Notes: generated by a model not told the origin, from the sequence alone. 64,000 nt of DNA from Planctomycetota bacterium (GCA_009691715.1 SIAN01000012.1:1-64000), one strand, 5' to 3'; shown: positions 7,866 through 20,776, numbered from the stretch's first letter. A program made the numbers and translations.

Positions 7866-9713
7866 TCAGAGGATGTCGAAGACTTCCTGCAGCGGGCGCA
7901 GCGACGTGGTGAAGTTGGCGTCGACGAGGTAGCGCGAGTTCCACGGCAGTTCGCTCTTCTCGGCCAGCAGGCCGAGCGCAACGACGGCGAACGCGCGACG
8001 GAACTCGGGCAAGGTCTGGTCCTGAGCCAGCGTCATCAGCGGATCCACGGCCGCGCGACCGCCAAGGAGCCCGAGCGCCTTCGCGAACGCCGCGGCCTGC
8101 GGCAGGTCGTCCGCTTCGGTGATCCGCTTGACAAGCTCCGCCTCGAATCCGCGGTCGGCCAACATCCCGAGGGCGCGCGCGATGTCGATCCGCACCGATG
8201 GGTGAGTCGAGCGGTCGACCAGAGCCGTCCGCAGCGCCGGGATGGCGCCGGTCTCGGCGGCGACCGCGCACGCGGTCGCAAGATGCCCCTGCAGCACCGG
8301 ATTCTGGGCCGTCGCAAACGCTCCCGCGAGTTTTGGCCCCGCTCCTTCCGCACCCATCAGCGCCAGCGCGATCGCGATTGCTCCCCCGAACGAAGGATCG
8401 CGGGTGTTGTCGAACTCGTCGAGCAGCTTCGCGCCACAGAGTTGCGTGTAGGCGGCAACCCGCGACTCAGGATTCGAGAGCCGATCACCGCGACCCGTCA
8501 GCCCGAGCGCGATCGCGGCGAACGACCGGTTGGTGCCGCGCGTGGGATCGCGCGCCTCGGCCAGCAACCACTCCTGCACCTGCCGGCGCAGCGCTTGCGC
8601 GGCCTCGTCGGGCGCGCCGCAGCGTTCGAACACCCGCCCGAGCGAGAGGATCGAGAGGTGGCGCGTGACCGAGTCGCTGTGCTCCTTCGCGGCATGCAGC
8701 AGCGCGGCGATTGCCTCGCTCTCTTCCGGCTGGCTGAGCGCACCGATCGCGATCGCGAGCGAGCGCGCCACCTCGTTGCACGTTGCCTTCTCTGCGAGCC
8801 GCCCGACGAACGAACCGAGCATCGCGCGTCCACCCGGCAGTCGCTGCAACGCGATCGGCGTCTGAGCGCGCACGTCGCGGTCGAGCGACTCGTCGTCCAA
8901 CAGCTTCGCGAGCTCGGAGAGCGCGAACGGTGCGTGGGTCGCCTGGAGGCCGAGCGCGAGGATGCAGGCCGCTGCGATCTCGCGATCAGCGCCCGGCGCG
9001 CGCGCTATCTCGGCCAGCAACGGCACGTTCTCGCGCTGATCGGTGAGTCCGAGCGCCAGCGCCGCGAGCCCTCGCAACAGATCGTCAAGCGGACCGGTCG
9101 CGTCACACAGCTGGCGTCCGCGCGGCGTGTCGGCGACCACTTCGCGCAGCAGCGCGGCCGCTTCAACACCGCCGAGGATCCCGAGCCCGAGGGCGGCGGC
9201 TTGTCGCGGCGTGCGCTCCGCGTGTCGAAGCGTGCGCGACAGCGGTTCGAGGAACGGTCCGGCCAGCGACTCCGGCACTGAACGGCCGATCGCGATGGCG
9301 GCGGCATCCACCACTTCGGAAGAGCCATCACGCAACATCGCGACCAGCGCCGGCAGCACTCGGTTGCGCGCGTCAGCAGGCAGCAGCGGGCTGTCGCTCG
9401 GCTCTTCGCTGCTTCCGCTGCGACCGGTGAAGTAACCGACACCGCTCGTCTGATTCTCGATCCGGCCCGCCGAGTGGCGCGGCAGGTACGTCTCGCGCTG
9501 GAAGTACCACCACGCCTCCCAGCGATCGAGCGTCGGCGCCGAACGGCGACCGCCCGCGCCGCCAGTTGCGGGTCCGCGGCCACCGGTCGTGGGCGCGCCG
9601 GCGCCACCCGGATTGGTCACGCCGTCGCCCGGCGGGCGCCAGACCGCGCCGTGCGACCACGCACTCGGTGCAAGCAGCAGCGTGAAGACGAATCCAGCGA
9701 GCAGGCGAGACAT
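7866..9713 (-). CDS. Secreted HEAT-repeat protein, paralogue 1
   Basis: A 615-residue protein with a clear signal peptide (MSRLLAGFVFTLLLAPSAWS) and a Gly/Pro-rich spacer. Then comes the segment DRWEAWWYFQRETYLPRHSAG (20 of its residues: DRWEAWWYFQRETYLPRHSA), followed by about ten tandem alpha-helical HEAT/PBS-lyase-like units typified by VDAAAIAIGRS, AAALGLGILGG and LRGLAALALGLT. It ends with LPWNSRYLVDANFTTSLRP. The start at 9713 was chosen because it gives the signal peptide; the longer frame upstream is Arg-rich shadow sequence overlapping the next gene. HEAT solenoids bind proteins, so this is likely a periplasmic or surface scaffold, but no specific function is recognised. The paralogue at 11972-14140 shares the WWY/F block, the repeats and the C-terminal motif. 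Confidence 0.8.
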   Translation of the reverse strand: MSRLLAGFVFTLLLAPSAWSHGAVWRPPGDGVTNPGGAGAPTTGGRGPATGGAGGRRSAPTLDRWEAWWYFQRETYLPRHSAGRIENQTSGVGYFTGRSGSSEEPSDSPLLPADARNRVLPALVAMLRDGSSEVVDAAAIAIGRSVPESLAGPFLEPLSRTLRHAERTPRQAAALGLGILGGVEAAALLREVVADTPRGRQLCDATGPLDDLLRGLAALALGLTDQRENVPLLAEIARAPGADREIAAACILALGLQATHAPFALSELAKLLDDESLDRDVRAQTPIALQRLPGGRAMLGSFVGRLAEKATCNEVARSLAIAIGALSQPEESEAIAALLHAAKEHSDSVTRHLSILSLGRVFERCGAPDEAAQALRRQVQEWLLAEARDPTRGTNRSFAAIALGLTGRGDRLSNPESRVAAYTQLCGAKLLDEFDNTRDPSFGGAIAIALALMGAEGAGPKLAGAFATAQNPVLQGHLATACAVAAETGAIPALRTALVDRSTHPSVRIDIARALGMLADRGFEAELVKRITEADDLPQAAAFAKALGLLGGRAAVDPLMTLAQDQTLPEFRRAFAVVALGLLAEKSELPWNSRYLVDANFTTSLRPLQEVFDIL

Positions 9714-9865
9714 AGGCGACTCCCGTCGTGGCGGCGCAGTCTGGCTCGCAAACGAGGGCCCGTCGACAGGCGCGCTGGCACTCGGACTGGCGACCGCGCG
9801 GAGACGAACATGCCCCCGGGGCGGCGGTTCGCTTGCACCCTCCGGGCCTGCGATCGGCGGGCCCG

Positions 9866-11889
9866 TCATCTCACCGCGGGCAGCTCCCACCTGCCGAGAT
9901 CGACGTCGCTGCCGGCGGGGAGCACGCGGCGCGCGACGTTGATGCGGAGATCGTCGAGGCCGAGCTCTAGGACGCATTCGCCGGAAGGCGCGCGCTCGAT
10001 CGTGAAGCGGCCGTCGCGGTCGAGCCTCTGCTCGCCACGGATGAGGTCGCCGATCGGGCGCAGCAGTTCGGCGTGGCGGGCGGGGTCGGGCCGCTCCCAC
10101 CACGACAGCTTGATCCAGTCGAGCGGCACGCCGAACGGGGCGACGACGACGCCGGCGATGCGGCGCGGCGCCGGCAGCGTGACGACCCAGTCGTCGGGCG
10201 GCTCGCTCGGCACCGCGACGCGGAAGTTGCCAATCTGGTAGTCGAGCACGTCGAGGAAGCAGCTCCCGTCGAGGCGAGGGATCCGGAAGCGGCCCGCCTC
10301 GTCGGTCAGGCCGACGCAACGCTCGTCGATGGGGTCGTGTGCGCTGACCAGCGCCACCTCGATGGCGTCGAGCGGTCGGCCGCGCGCATCGGCGCGCCGG
10401 CCGCGCAGCTGGCGGTTCGCTGGCGCGACCAGCCTCGGTAGCACGACCGCGCCGCCCGGCTCGAGCGCGATGGCGCCCGCCTCGACGCGGCGATGGCCCG
10501 CCCCTTCGAGCGCCAAGACGTAGCAGCCCGGCGCCAGGTCGTCGAACTCGAAGCCCTCCTCGTTGAACCAGTCGCAGCGGTCGACCTCGACGCCGTCCCG
10601 CCGCACGACGACGCGCAGCGAATCGCACGGCTCGTCGATCGCGCAGTCGCAGCCCGCCGTCCCGCGGATCGTGCCGGGCTCCGACGCGGGCTCGTCGTCA
10701 TCGTCATCGTCATCGCCGCCCGCCGCCTCGTCCGCGACGTCCTCGTCCTCAGCGTCCTCAGCGTCGCCCCATTCCTCGGACCACGGCACGACGACCTCGA
10801 TCTCCGTCGTCCCGATGGCGAGCAGCGCGTCGAATCCACATGGGCCGACCTCGATGCGATGGAGACCCGGGGCGTTGAACTGGAAGATCGCGCGCCCGTC
10901 GTTTTCGAGAGGGTGCCACCGATCGATCGCGTCGAAGACTTCGAAGCAGCGCGTCACCTTGGCGTTGAGCGCGTCGCCATGCGCCGGCAGTCCGTCCGGG
11001 CGCACCGCGCGTACGACGAGCTCGACGCGCGGCGGCAGGCACAGCTCGACGTCGAAGGCGGGGCCGTGCGCAGCGTCGAGCGCGAGGCCCGCGAGCCAGA
11101 CGGTGTGTCCCTCGTGCGTCACCTCGAAGGCGGTCGTCGACCCGGCGTAGCAGGCGACCGGGCCGAAGCGGCCGTCGGAGTCGCTGGTGCCGAGATCGCA
11201 GTTCCACGAGGGCCAGCCGTTGTCGCAGCCGTGCCAGATCGGGCCGCGCTCGCGCGCGAAGTGGCCGAGCGCCGCCACTTCGGCGCCTGCCACGGGTGCT
11301 CCTGCCGCATCGACCACGCGGCCCGCGATGGTGGCGACGGGGTAGAGCGCGATCGTCACCTCGGCGAGCGGCTCGCCGGCGACCTCGATCTCCTTCGCCC
11401 CGGCGCAGAATCCGGGGATGCGCACGATCGCAACGACGCTGCGATCGAACTGCAGCAGGAGCTCGCCTTGCTGGTCGGTCCGGAGATCGACCGGCGGTCG
11501 GCAGCCGCCTGGAGGGATCGTCCACTTCTGGTTGTCGCGGAGCGTGACGTCAGCGCCAGCGATCGGCTGCCCGTCGGCGGCGCGAACGACCCGGATACAA
11601 TGGGTGAAGCGGGTCGTGTCGGCGCCGGTCGCGACGCGCCCGGTCGCGACGCGCCACGACGAGGGGGGCTCGGTCGCGAGCGGCGCCTGCTCGACGCGCT
11701 CCACTGGATCGTCCGTTCGACAGGCGACAGGCTCGCCTCTCCCGCTTCGGCCACCGATGCGACCGGTTTCTGCCGCCGCAACTCGCTCCTCGGCTCCGTC
11801 GCCAGACGTGCACCGGAGGTGACGCCAAGCAGCGCCGCCGCGACGACCAGCACTGCCCCGAACGTGGTCGCCGCCGTGTTGTGCACCAC
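9866..11889 (-). CDS. Carboxypeptidase-regulatory-like (Ig-fold repeat) protein, probable N-terminal frameshift
   Basis: From about 11690 to 9866 the frame encodes repeated beta-sandwich units of the carboxypeptidase-regulatory (CarboxypepD_reg/SpaA-like) type: VVRAADGQPIAGADVTLRDN, IAGRVVDAAGAPVAGAEVAA, LRGRRADARGRPLDAIEVAL and IAGVVVAPFGVPLD, with many Cys and an acidic linker (GGDDDDDDDE). Upstream of about 11700 this frame becomes Arg/Gly-rich, whereas the next frame reads VVHNTAATTFGAVLVVAAALLGVTSGARLATEP. That is a convincing membrane anchor, starting at GTG 11889. So the intact gene probably begins at 11889 with one frameshift near 11690-11740. Likely an envelope-anchored extracytoplasmic protein. 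It lies between the two HEAT paralogues on the same strand, with gaps of 152 and 82 bp. No catalytic domain is seen. Confidence 0.6.
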
Positions 11890-11971
11890 CGCGCTGCTCC
11901 GCTGCCCCCGCTCGCGCAAGGCGCAACGCAACGGTGGTGCCGCGGTTCGGCGACGGTAGACGCCGAACCGC

Positions 11972-14140
11972 TCAGAGCAAGTCGGCGATCGCGTCAAACG
12001 TCCGCAGCGGCAGGGTGAAGTTGGCGTCCACCAGGTACGGCACGTTCCACGGCAGCACGCTCTTCTCTGCCAACAGTCCGAGCGCAACGATCGCGAAGCC
12101 GCGCTGGATCTCCGGGCGAGTCTTGTCCTCGGCGATGGAACGCAGCGCAGCCGCTGCCGCGCTGCCGCCGACCAGACCGAGGGCCTTGGAGTAGGCGATC
12201 GCGGTGTTCGAGTCGGAGGCGTTCGCCAGCAGTTCGACCAGTCGTCCCTCGAACTGCGAGTCGCCGAGCAGCGCGAGGCCGCGCGCCACGTCGATGCGCG
12301 TGGTCGGCGGTAGCGCGGCGTCGTCGACGAGGTCGCGCAACGTTTCGATCGAAGCGCGGTCGCGCAGCATTCCGAGCGCGATGGCGATCTGCCCGCGCAG
12401 TTCCGGATGACGCGAGTCGGCGAGTCGCGTCCGCAGCGCCGCGGCGCCGCCGTCGAAGCGCAGCAGCGCGATTGCGGTCGCGGTCGCGCCCTGGAGCGAC
12501 GGGTCATTGGTCTGCTCGAAAAGCTCGACCAGCTTCCGGCCGGAGAGCTCGCTGCGAGCGATTGCTGCCGCACCGGTGCCGGCATTGCGACCGGCGAGTC
12601 CGAGCGCAAGAGCTGCCCACGGCTGCTGCGCCTTGCGCTCCGGGTGGCAGAGTTGGTCGACCAGGAAGATCTGCATCGAATCGCGGGTCGCCTCGGCGCC
12701 CGACGCGACGCCGGCGTTGCCCGAGGCACCAGCCTCGACGGCCTGCTCGCCGATGCGACCGAGCGCGATCAACGCGAACTCCCGCGTCTCCGCGTCACTG
12801 TGGCGCCGCGCGACTTCCATCATCACGCGCACCGCGTCGCCGTCCTCGATCGACGCCAGCTTGCCGATGGCCAGCGCGGCCGATCGGGTCAGCTCGTCGG
12901 GCGCGCGCTTGTCCGCCAGCGTCTCGAGCAGCTTCGGCAACAGGCCGCGCGCCGCCGAACGCGGCAGGCGGGAGATCGCGATCGGAACCTGCGCTCGCAC
13001 CGCCTTGTCGAGCCCGCGTTCGTCGAGCATGCGTGAGAGCGTGACGATCGCGGCCGGCGCGGCTTCCTGCTGCAGCCCCATCGCCAGCACGGCGGTGGCG
13101 GCGAGCTCGCGCGATGCGGTGGCGCTGGTCGCCAGCGTCACGACCGGGGAAAGCGCGTCCTGCGTGCCGCAGAGCCCGAGAGCGAGCGTCGCGAGCCCGC
13201 GCAGGAGTTCGTCGACCGGTCCGCTCGAGCCGCATGCACTGCGCCCTTCGCTTTCGTCGAGTGCGATGGCGCGGAGCACGGCGACCGCTTCGGTGCCGCC
13301 GCAGAGGCCGAGCCCGAGAATGGCTGCCTCTTGCGGGCTGCTTTCGCTGTGCGCGAGGTTGCGGATCAAGTGCGGCAAGATCGGCCCCGCATCCTTGGCC
13401 AGAATCGTGCGGCCGAGCGCGATCGCAGCCGAATCGGCGACCTCGACCGAGTCGTCGCGAAGCGACTGCGCCAGCAACGGCAGCAAGCCCTTCCGCACGT
13501 CATCGGACAGCAGCGAATCGGACTTCGGCGTCGTTCCACGACCGTTCGTCAATTGGAACGCGAGCGTGGTCGGTCGCGCCCCTGCACTGTGGCGGCCGAG
13601 GTAGAGCTCGCGCGTCAGGCTCCACCAAGTCTCCCACCGATCGGTACTGGTGGTCTTGCGGCGCGCGGCTGAGCCGACGCCGCCGGTGGTACGGCCAGGC
13701 GCAGACCCCGGCGGCGTGCTTGGTCCGGTTGCGGGGCCGGCGCTCGGTCCGCCGGCGACTGGGCCAGAGACCGGTCCGGGGCCCTTCGGAGTGCTCGGCG
13801 TGGTAGGTCCAGCGCCGCCGCCGCCCGTCGTCGGGGCATCCGGAGGCGTGGTCGGCGGTTCAGTCGGAGGCGTGGTCGGTGGTTCAGTCGGAGGCGTGGT
13901 CGGTGGCGGAGAATCACTCGGCGGAGGCGTTTCCGACGGCTTCTTGCGCTTGCCACCCGGATTGCCTGGACGACCGCCACCTCCGCCTGGGAATCCGCCG
14001 CCACCTGGGATGGTGCCGCCACCAGGACCGCGGGGACTGCCGCCATGCGCCGAGGCCGCTTCTGCGGCCAGTGTCGACAGGAGCGCGACCAACGTCGCAC
14101 GACCGATCAACGCCAACGTGCGCGAGGATGCCAGGCGCAT
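11972..14140 (-). CDS. Secreted HEAT-repeat protein, paralogue 2, with Pro/Thr-rich linker
   Basis: This 722-residue relative of the protein at 7866-9713 starts at ATG 14140 behind a good GGAGGAG site. It has a signal peptide (LIGRATLVALLSTLAAEAAS), a long Gly-rich then Pro/Thr-rich linker with three copies of a TEPPTTPP unit, and then DRWETWWSLTRELYLGRHSA. Many HEAT-like repeats follow (VADSAAIALGRT, AAILGLGLCGG, LRGLATLALGLCG), ending in LPWNVPYLVDANFTLPLR. The linker resembles spacers that hold a folded domain away from a surface. Both paralogues keep the motif LPWN-x2-YLVDANFT near the C-terminus, which suggests a conserved functional site. The family function is unknown. Confidence 0.8.
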   Translation of the reverse strand: MRLASSRTLALIGRATLVALLSTLAAEAASAHGGSPRGPGGGTIPGGGGFPGGGGGRPGNPGGKRKKPSETPPPSDSPPPTTPPTEPPTTPPTEPPTTPPDAPTTGGGGAGPTTPSTPKGPGPVSGPVAGGPSAGPATGPSTPPGSAPGRTTGGVGSAARRKTTSTDRWETWWSLTRELYLGRHSAGARPTTLAFQLTNGRGTTPKSDSLLSDDVRKGLLPLLAQSLRDDSVEVADSAAIALGRTILAKDAGPILPHLIRNLAHSESSPQEAAILGLGLCGGTEAVAVLRAIALDESEGRSACGSSGPVDELLRGLATLALGLCGTQDALSPVVTLATSATASRELAATAVLAMGLQQEAAPAAIVTLSRMLDERGLDKAVRAQVPIAISRLPRSAARGLLPKLLETLADKRAPDELTRSAALAIGKLASIEDGDAVRVMMEVARRHSDAETREFALIALGRIGEQAVEAGASGNAGVASGAEATRDSMQIFLVDQLCHPERKAQQPWAALALGLAGRNAGTGAAAIARSELSGRKLVELFEQTNDPSLQGATATAIALLRFDGGAAALRTRLADSRHPELRGQIAIALGMLRDRASIETLRDLVDDAALPPTTRIDVARGLALLGDSQFEGRLVELLANASDSNTAIAYSKALGLVGGSAAAAALRSIAEDKTRPEIQRGFAIVALGLLAEKSVLPWNVPYLVDANFTLPLRTFDAIADLL

Positions 14141-14370
14141 ACGACTCTCCTCCGTGTGGACGCCGCCGCAGTGAGGATGCGACGCGTTCCGCTGCTCATC
14201 GGGCAAATGGAGGCGCAAGCTTGCCTCGAACTAGCTCCGATGCACGAGAGAGGTAGCACCTCGAGACGTCACAGTCTCAATCAGCCTCAAACAAATCACG
14301 CTTCAAACGTTCGCGAGCGGTGTGCGCCCCAGGGGCAGCAGGCCACTCTCCGCGACGACAGCGTCGGCCC

Positions 14371-14398
14371 GCTCCCCGGGCGCATCCCTCCGCGGAGC
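14371..14398 (-). terminator. Hairpin downstream of the TfoX-like gene
   Basis: GCTCCCCGG pairs with CCGCGGAGC (one mismatch) across a 10-nt loop, starting about 15 bp beyond the stop at 14413. The rest of the 272-bp gap to the HEAT gene start (14141-14412) shows an AT-richer stretch around 14270-14310 that may hold the HEAT promoter, but no reliable boxes. Confidence 0.4.
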
Positions 14399-14412
14399 GC
14401 GACGGAAGAGTC

Positions 14413-14739
14413 TCAGCCCATCGAGTTCGAGCGGACGAAGCGGCAGGCGCGTCGCAGCCACGGAAGCGCCTGATTCAGATCGCGCGACGTCTCGAGCGGC
14501 AGCTCGACCATGTCGGTCGCGTCCTCGCCCTTCTTGCCGACGTAGGCGCGCGAGTCGCGGACCTTGAGCGCGTCTTCGCGCTGCCGCGGATGGAGCTTCA
14601 CCACAACACCGGTTTTGGTCAGGAACGAGAAGAGCGAGCCTTGGATCGTGAAGCTGGTGCGGCTCGGCGTGCGCTGCGCCTCGACACCCTTCCAACGGAG
14701 CAGCGTGTCTTCGAGCAGAGCAGCAACTTCAGAAGCCAT
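14413..14739 (-). CDS. TfoX/YjbR-like small protein
   Basis: A 108-residue protein starting MASEVAALLEDTLLRWKGVE at ATG 14739; the longer frame upstream is Arg-rich. The pattern FTIQGSLFSFLTKTGVVVKL, then LP......LPWLRRACRFV, resembles the TfoX N-terminal / MmcQ-YjbR fold: a small alpha/beta domain with a Gly-rich strand, a 'v-v-K-L' strand and a C-terminal Trp helix. Stand-alone members have no settled function. It lies 140 bp from the carB stop on the same strand. The family assignment rests on pattern only. Confidence 0.5.
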   Translation of the reverse strand: MASEVAALLEDTLLRWKGVEAQRTPSRTSFTIQGSLFSFLTKTGVVVKLHPRQREDALKVRDSRAYVGKKGEDATDMVELPLETSRDLNQALPWLRRACRFVRSNSMG

Positions 14740-14879
14740 CGTGATTCCTGCAACGGGGTTGGGGCGGACGATTCGCCCCGGACGACGGGAGGCCGGAAGG
14801 CGCGGCATGGTAACGAAACACGCACGGCGGCGGAAGTCGCTTCGTGAGATCCTCGCTTCGACCCGCCGGAATGCGCGGA

Positions 14880-18146
<3,267 letters not shown>

Positions 18147-18276
18147 GCGTCGAAGTTCTCCGCCGGCGGTCGGCGCCGGAAGCGTCAGGAACCAAACAAA
18201 ATTGCGGTGACCATAGCGACGGTGGCGCCGGCGGGCGACGGGCGAGCGCCGGCGGTCGGCGTCCTCATTTCACCGC

Positions 18277-19155
18277 TCAGGCAGTCGCCGCCAGCAGCGT
18301 CGCGAGCGCCGCCGGAAGCTCGTCGATCACATCGGTCGCCGTAAGACCGATCTCGCCGAGTCGTGCGGCGGCGTGATCGCCGGCGAGTCCGTGCGCGTAG
18401 GCCCCGATTCGGGCCGCCAGCAGTTCGTCCGGCACGACGGCCAGCAGCGCCGCGAGGCATCCGGTCAGCACGTCCCCGCAGCCGCCAGTCGCCATGCCGG
18501 GGTTGCCGGTCGGGTTGAAGTGGGTCTCGAGTCCGTTGCTGACCACGCTGCGATGGCCCTTCAGGATCACGGTCGCGGCCGCGCGCATCGCCAGGTCGAT
18601 TGTCGCGACGCGGCGCGACTCGTCGTCGTGGCCTGGGGTCTGCCCCGTGAGCCGCCGCAGTTCGCCGGCGTGGGGCGTCACGATCGTCGCCTTGCGGTGG
18701 CCGGCGAGGTGCGCCGGTTCGCCGGCGAAGGCGTTCAACCCGTCGGCGTCGAGCACCAGCGGCCGGTCGATGCGCGGCACCAGTTCGCGCAGCAGTTGGG
18801 CGGTCTCGGGCGCGCCGGAGAGGCCGGGGCCGACCGCGACGACATCGGCTCGTGCCACGGCCGCCAGCAACAGCGGCAGCGCGGTCGAGTCGAGGTGGCC
18901 GTCGTGATCGGGCAGTGGCAGCCAGGTCGCCCGCAGCTCGGCCGCGCCGGCGATCGCATAGAGCGTCCGCGGCAGGGCGATCGTGACCAGGCCGGCGCCG
19001 CTGCGAAACGCCGCCGCCGCCGCGAGCAGCGGGGCACCGTGCATTCCGAGCGAGCCGCCGACGATCAGGATGCGGCCGAAGTCGCCTTTGTGCGCGGTCG
19101 CGACGCGACGCGGCAGTCGGCAAATGTCGGCGGGGGGCTCGATGGAGACGGACAT
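18277..19155 (-). CDS. nnrD: ADP-dependent NAD(P)H-hydrate dehydratase
   Basis: A 292-residue protein of the YjeF C-terminal (CARKD) ribokinase-like family, which dehydrates damaged S-NAD(P)HX back to NAD(P)H using ADP. Signature segments: GRILIVGGSLGMHGAPLLAA near the N-terminus, VGPGLS, LDADGLNAF, TPHAGELRRL, and GNPGMATGGCGDVLTG with the catalytic Asp and anion hole. The epimerase (YjeF_N/NnrE) half is absent, so this is the single-domain form. The start ATG 19155 (MSVSIEPPADICRLP) is preferred over the longer frame, which runs through two copies of an 18-bp direct repeat (around 19167-19203). The gene follows the asparaginase gene by 44 bp on the same strand. Confidence 0.9.
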   Translation of the reverse strand: MSVSIEPPADICRLPRRVATAHKGDFGRILIVGGSLGMHGAPLLAAAAAFRSGAGLVTIALPRTLYAIAGAAELRATWLPLPDHDGHLDSTALPLLLAAVARADVVAVGPGLSGAPETAQLLRELVPRIDRPLVLDADGLNAFAGEPAHLAGHRKATIVTPHAGELRRLTGQTPGHDDESRRVATIDLAMRAAATVILKGHRSVVSNGLETHFNPTGNPGMATGGCGDVLTGCLAALLAVVPDELLAARIGAYAHGLAGDHAAARLGEIGLTATDVIDELPAALATLLAATA

Positions 19156-19199
19156 GGCGGCTCGCGAAGGGGCGCTGCCGGTCAGGACCCTGCTGCCGG

Positions 19200-20297
19200 T
19201 CAGGACCATGGGGATGCCGGCAGCCGCAGCAGCGGATCGGCGATCGCGATCTTGCCCACTTCGAGGCCGCGATAGTTCAGCAGAGTCTCGGCGGCTTCAT
19301 TCGGCAGCTCCGCGGCATCGGCGGGGGGGTCGAAGCCCAACCACCGCAGCAGATGGAGTGCTGGCTGGAAATAGCCGCGCTCGTTGCCGTCTTCGACCTT
19401 GATCGCGATCCCGATCGCCGGAAGACCGGGACGCGGCGGCCGCAGGGCGAGCGCCAAGACGCCCTCCGCGCCGATCTTGCAGAACGCGCGGCCGTGGCCG
19501 GTGCGCGCGACGGCAAGGTCGATCCGGCGTGAGCCGGAGACGAAGTGCGGTTCGGCCACCGCGATGTCGAACAGCCGCGTTGCGGCGCTCGCGGTCGGTT
19601 CAGGCAGGCCGGTCGGGTCGGCGAAACGCGCCATCGCGCGAGCCAGCGCGGCGAGTGGTAGCGCGAAGGCCGGGGCGCTGCACCCGTCGATGCCGATCTT
19701 GATGCCGTCGACGGCAATCCCTGCGAAGAGCGCGATCCGGTCGCGGATCCGCGTCTGGACGGGGTGGTCCGGATCGGTGTAGTCGGGCAGCGACGCGCCG
19801 AGGTGGCGCGCCTGCATCAGCATGGAGAGGTGCTTGCCGCTGCAGTTGTGGTGCAGCGAAGTGAACGTCTGACCGGCGCGCAGCATGCGGCGCGTGGCCG
19901 CACGGTCCATCGGGGCGTGGACGCCGCAGAGGAGCTGTTCGACGCGCAGGCCGCTCTTCGCCATCAGCGATTGGGCGACGGCGACGTGCGACTCGTCGCC
20001 GCCGTGGGACGCCGTGGTCAGCGCGACCTCGCGCGGGTCGAGCCCGAAAACCCGGTCGAGGCCATCCTCGAGCAGCGGCAGCGCCTGGAATGGCTTGATC
20101 GCCGAACGCGGGAAGACCAGTTCGGGCGGGTCGACCGGGCCGATCGAGAACAGTGTCCGTTCAGTCGTCGTGACGGCGACGGCGCCGCGGTGGACGCTCT
20201 CGACGAGCCCCGCGCGCAGCAGCAGCGAAAGCGGTGGTCTTTCCAGCACCAGCAAGTTCCCGGAGGGGCGAAGGTCGCCGCTACAATGCCGCCGCAA
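19200..20297 (-). CDS. L-asparaginase II family protein
   Basis: About 365 residues, matching the asparaginase II (AnsA/rhizobial type) family, which hydrolyses L-asparagine to aspartate. Visible landmarks: LVESVHRGAVAVTTTE, FPRSAIKPFQALPLLEDG, TTASHGGDESHVAVAQSLM, HHNCSGKHLSMLM, GIDGCSAPAFALPL and a GRAFCKIGAEGVLAL segment. The Ser/Lys-containing SAIKPFQ and SGKH motifs are typical of the family. The start is uncertain: ATG 20297 overlaps the divergent BFN promoter, and a start about 15 codons in (VLERPPLSLLL) would fit homologues equally well. The neighbouring gene is nnrD. Confidence 0.85.
   Translation of the reverse strand: MRRHCSGDLRPSGNLLVLERPPLSLLLRAGLVESVHRGAVAVTTTERTLFSIGPVDPPELVFPRSAIKPFQALPLLEDGLDRVFGLDPREVALTTASHGGDESHVAVAQSLMAKSGLRVEQLLCGVHAPMDRAATRRMLRAGQTFTSLHHNCSGKHLSMLMQARHLGASLPDYTDPDHPVQTRIRDRIALFAGIAVDGIKIGIDGCSAPAFALPLAALARAMARFADPTGLPEPTASAATRLFDIAVAEPHFVSGSRRIDLAVARTGHGRAFCKIGAEGVLALALRPPRPGLPAIGIAIKVEDGNERGYFQPALHLLRWLGFDPPADAAELPNEAAETLLNYRGLEVGKIAIADPLLRLPASPWS
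20257..20287 (+). promoter_or_regulatory. Candidate promoter for the BFN gene
   Basis: TACAAT at 20282-20287, close to the sigma-70 -10 consensus in GC-rich surroundings, lies 28 bp before the BFN GTG start. The best upstream box, TTCCCG at 20257, is weak and 19 bp away. It overlaps the 5' end of the divergent asparaginase gene. Confidence 0.3.
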
Positions 20298-20314
20298 CCG
20301 CGAGGGCCAAGATC

Positions 20315-20731
20315 GTGCTCGTCGAATGTCGCCTGTCGCGCATCGTGTTCCGCGAGGACAACGATCAGCAGTACATCTTCCTGGAGGAACGGTCGGGCGG
20401 CCGCTCCTTCCCGATCGTGATCGGGTTCTTCGAGGCGGCCGAGATCCACCGCAAGGCGAATGGTCAGGTGCCGGCGCGACCGCTGACCCACGACCTGCTG
20501 CGGACGGCGATGGAGGCTCTCGGCGGCAAGCTGCGTTGCGTGGAGATCCACGAACTGCGCGAGAACACGTTCTTCGCCAATCTCGTGATCGATCAGGACG
20601 GCCGCACGGTGCGCGTCGACTGCCGGCCGTCCGATGCGATCGCGCTGGCGGTCGCCTATGGCGCGGCGATCGCGGTCGAGGACGCGGTGCTCACGGCGGC
20701 AGCGGAGAAGCACGGCGAAGGCGCGTCCTGA
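20315..20731 (+). CDS. BFN (bifunctional nuclease) domain protein
   Basis: A 138-residue single-domain protein. The start GTG 20315 (VLVECRLSRIVF) lies 28 bp after a TACAAT box; the longer frame overlaps the asparaginase gene. FLEERSGGRSFPIVIGFFEA, REN-TFFANL and SRPSDAIALAVAYGA-type segments (here CRPSDAIALAVAYG) define the BFN/DUF151 domain. Its plant member is reported as a bifunctional nuclease; the bacterial role is not settled. The gene is followed by two tRNA-Ser genes on the same strand. Confidence 0.85.
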   Translation: MLVECRLSRIVFREDNDQQYIFLEERSGGRSFPIVIGFFEAAEIHRKANGQVPARPLTHDLLRTAMEALGGKLRCVEIHELRENTFFANLVIDQDGRTVRVDCRPSDAIALAVAYGAAIAVEDAVLTAAAEKHGEGAS

Positions 20732-20743
20732 CGAGATCTTGAG

Positions 20744-20771
20744 TCCTGAACACTTGGTCCTGAGCACTTGC
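20744..20771 (+). repeat. Two tandem 14-bp units before tRNA-Ser(UGA)
   Basis: TCCTGAACACTTGG is followed directly by TCCTGAGCACTTGC, 12 of 14 positions matching. The pair ends 5 bp before the tRNA, inside its leader. Confidence 0.7.
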
Positions 20772-20776
20772 GTCAC

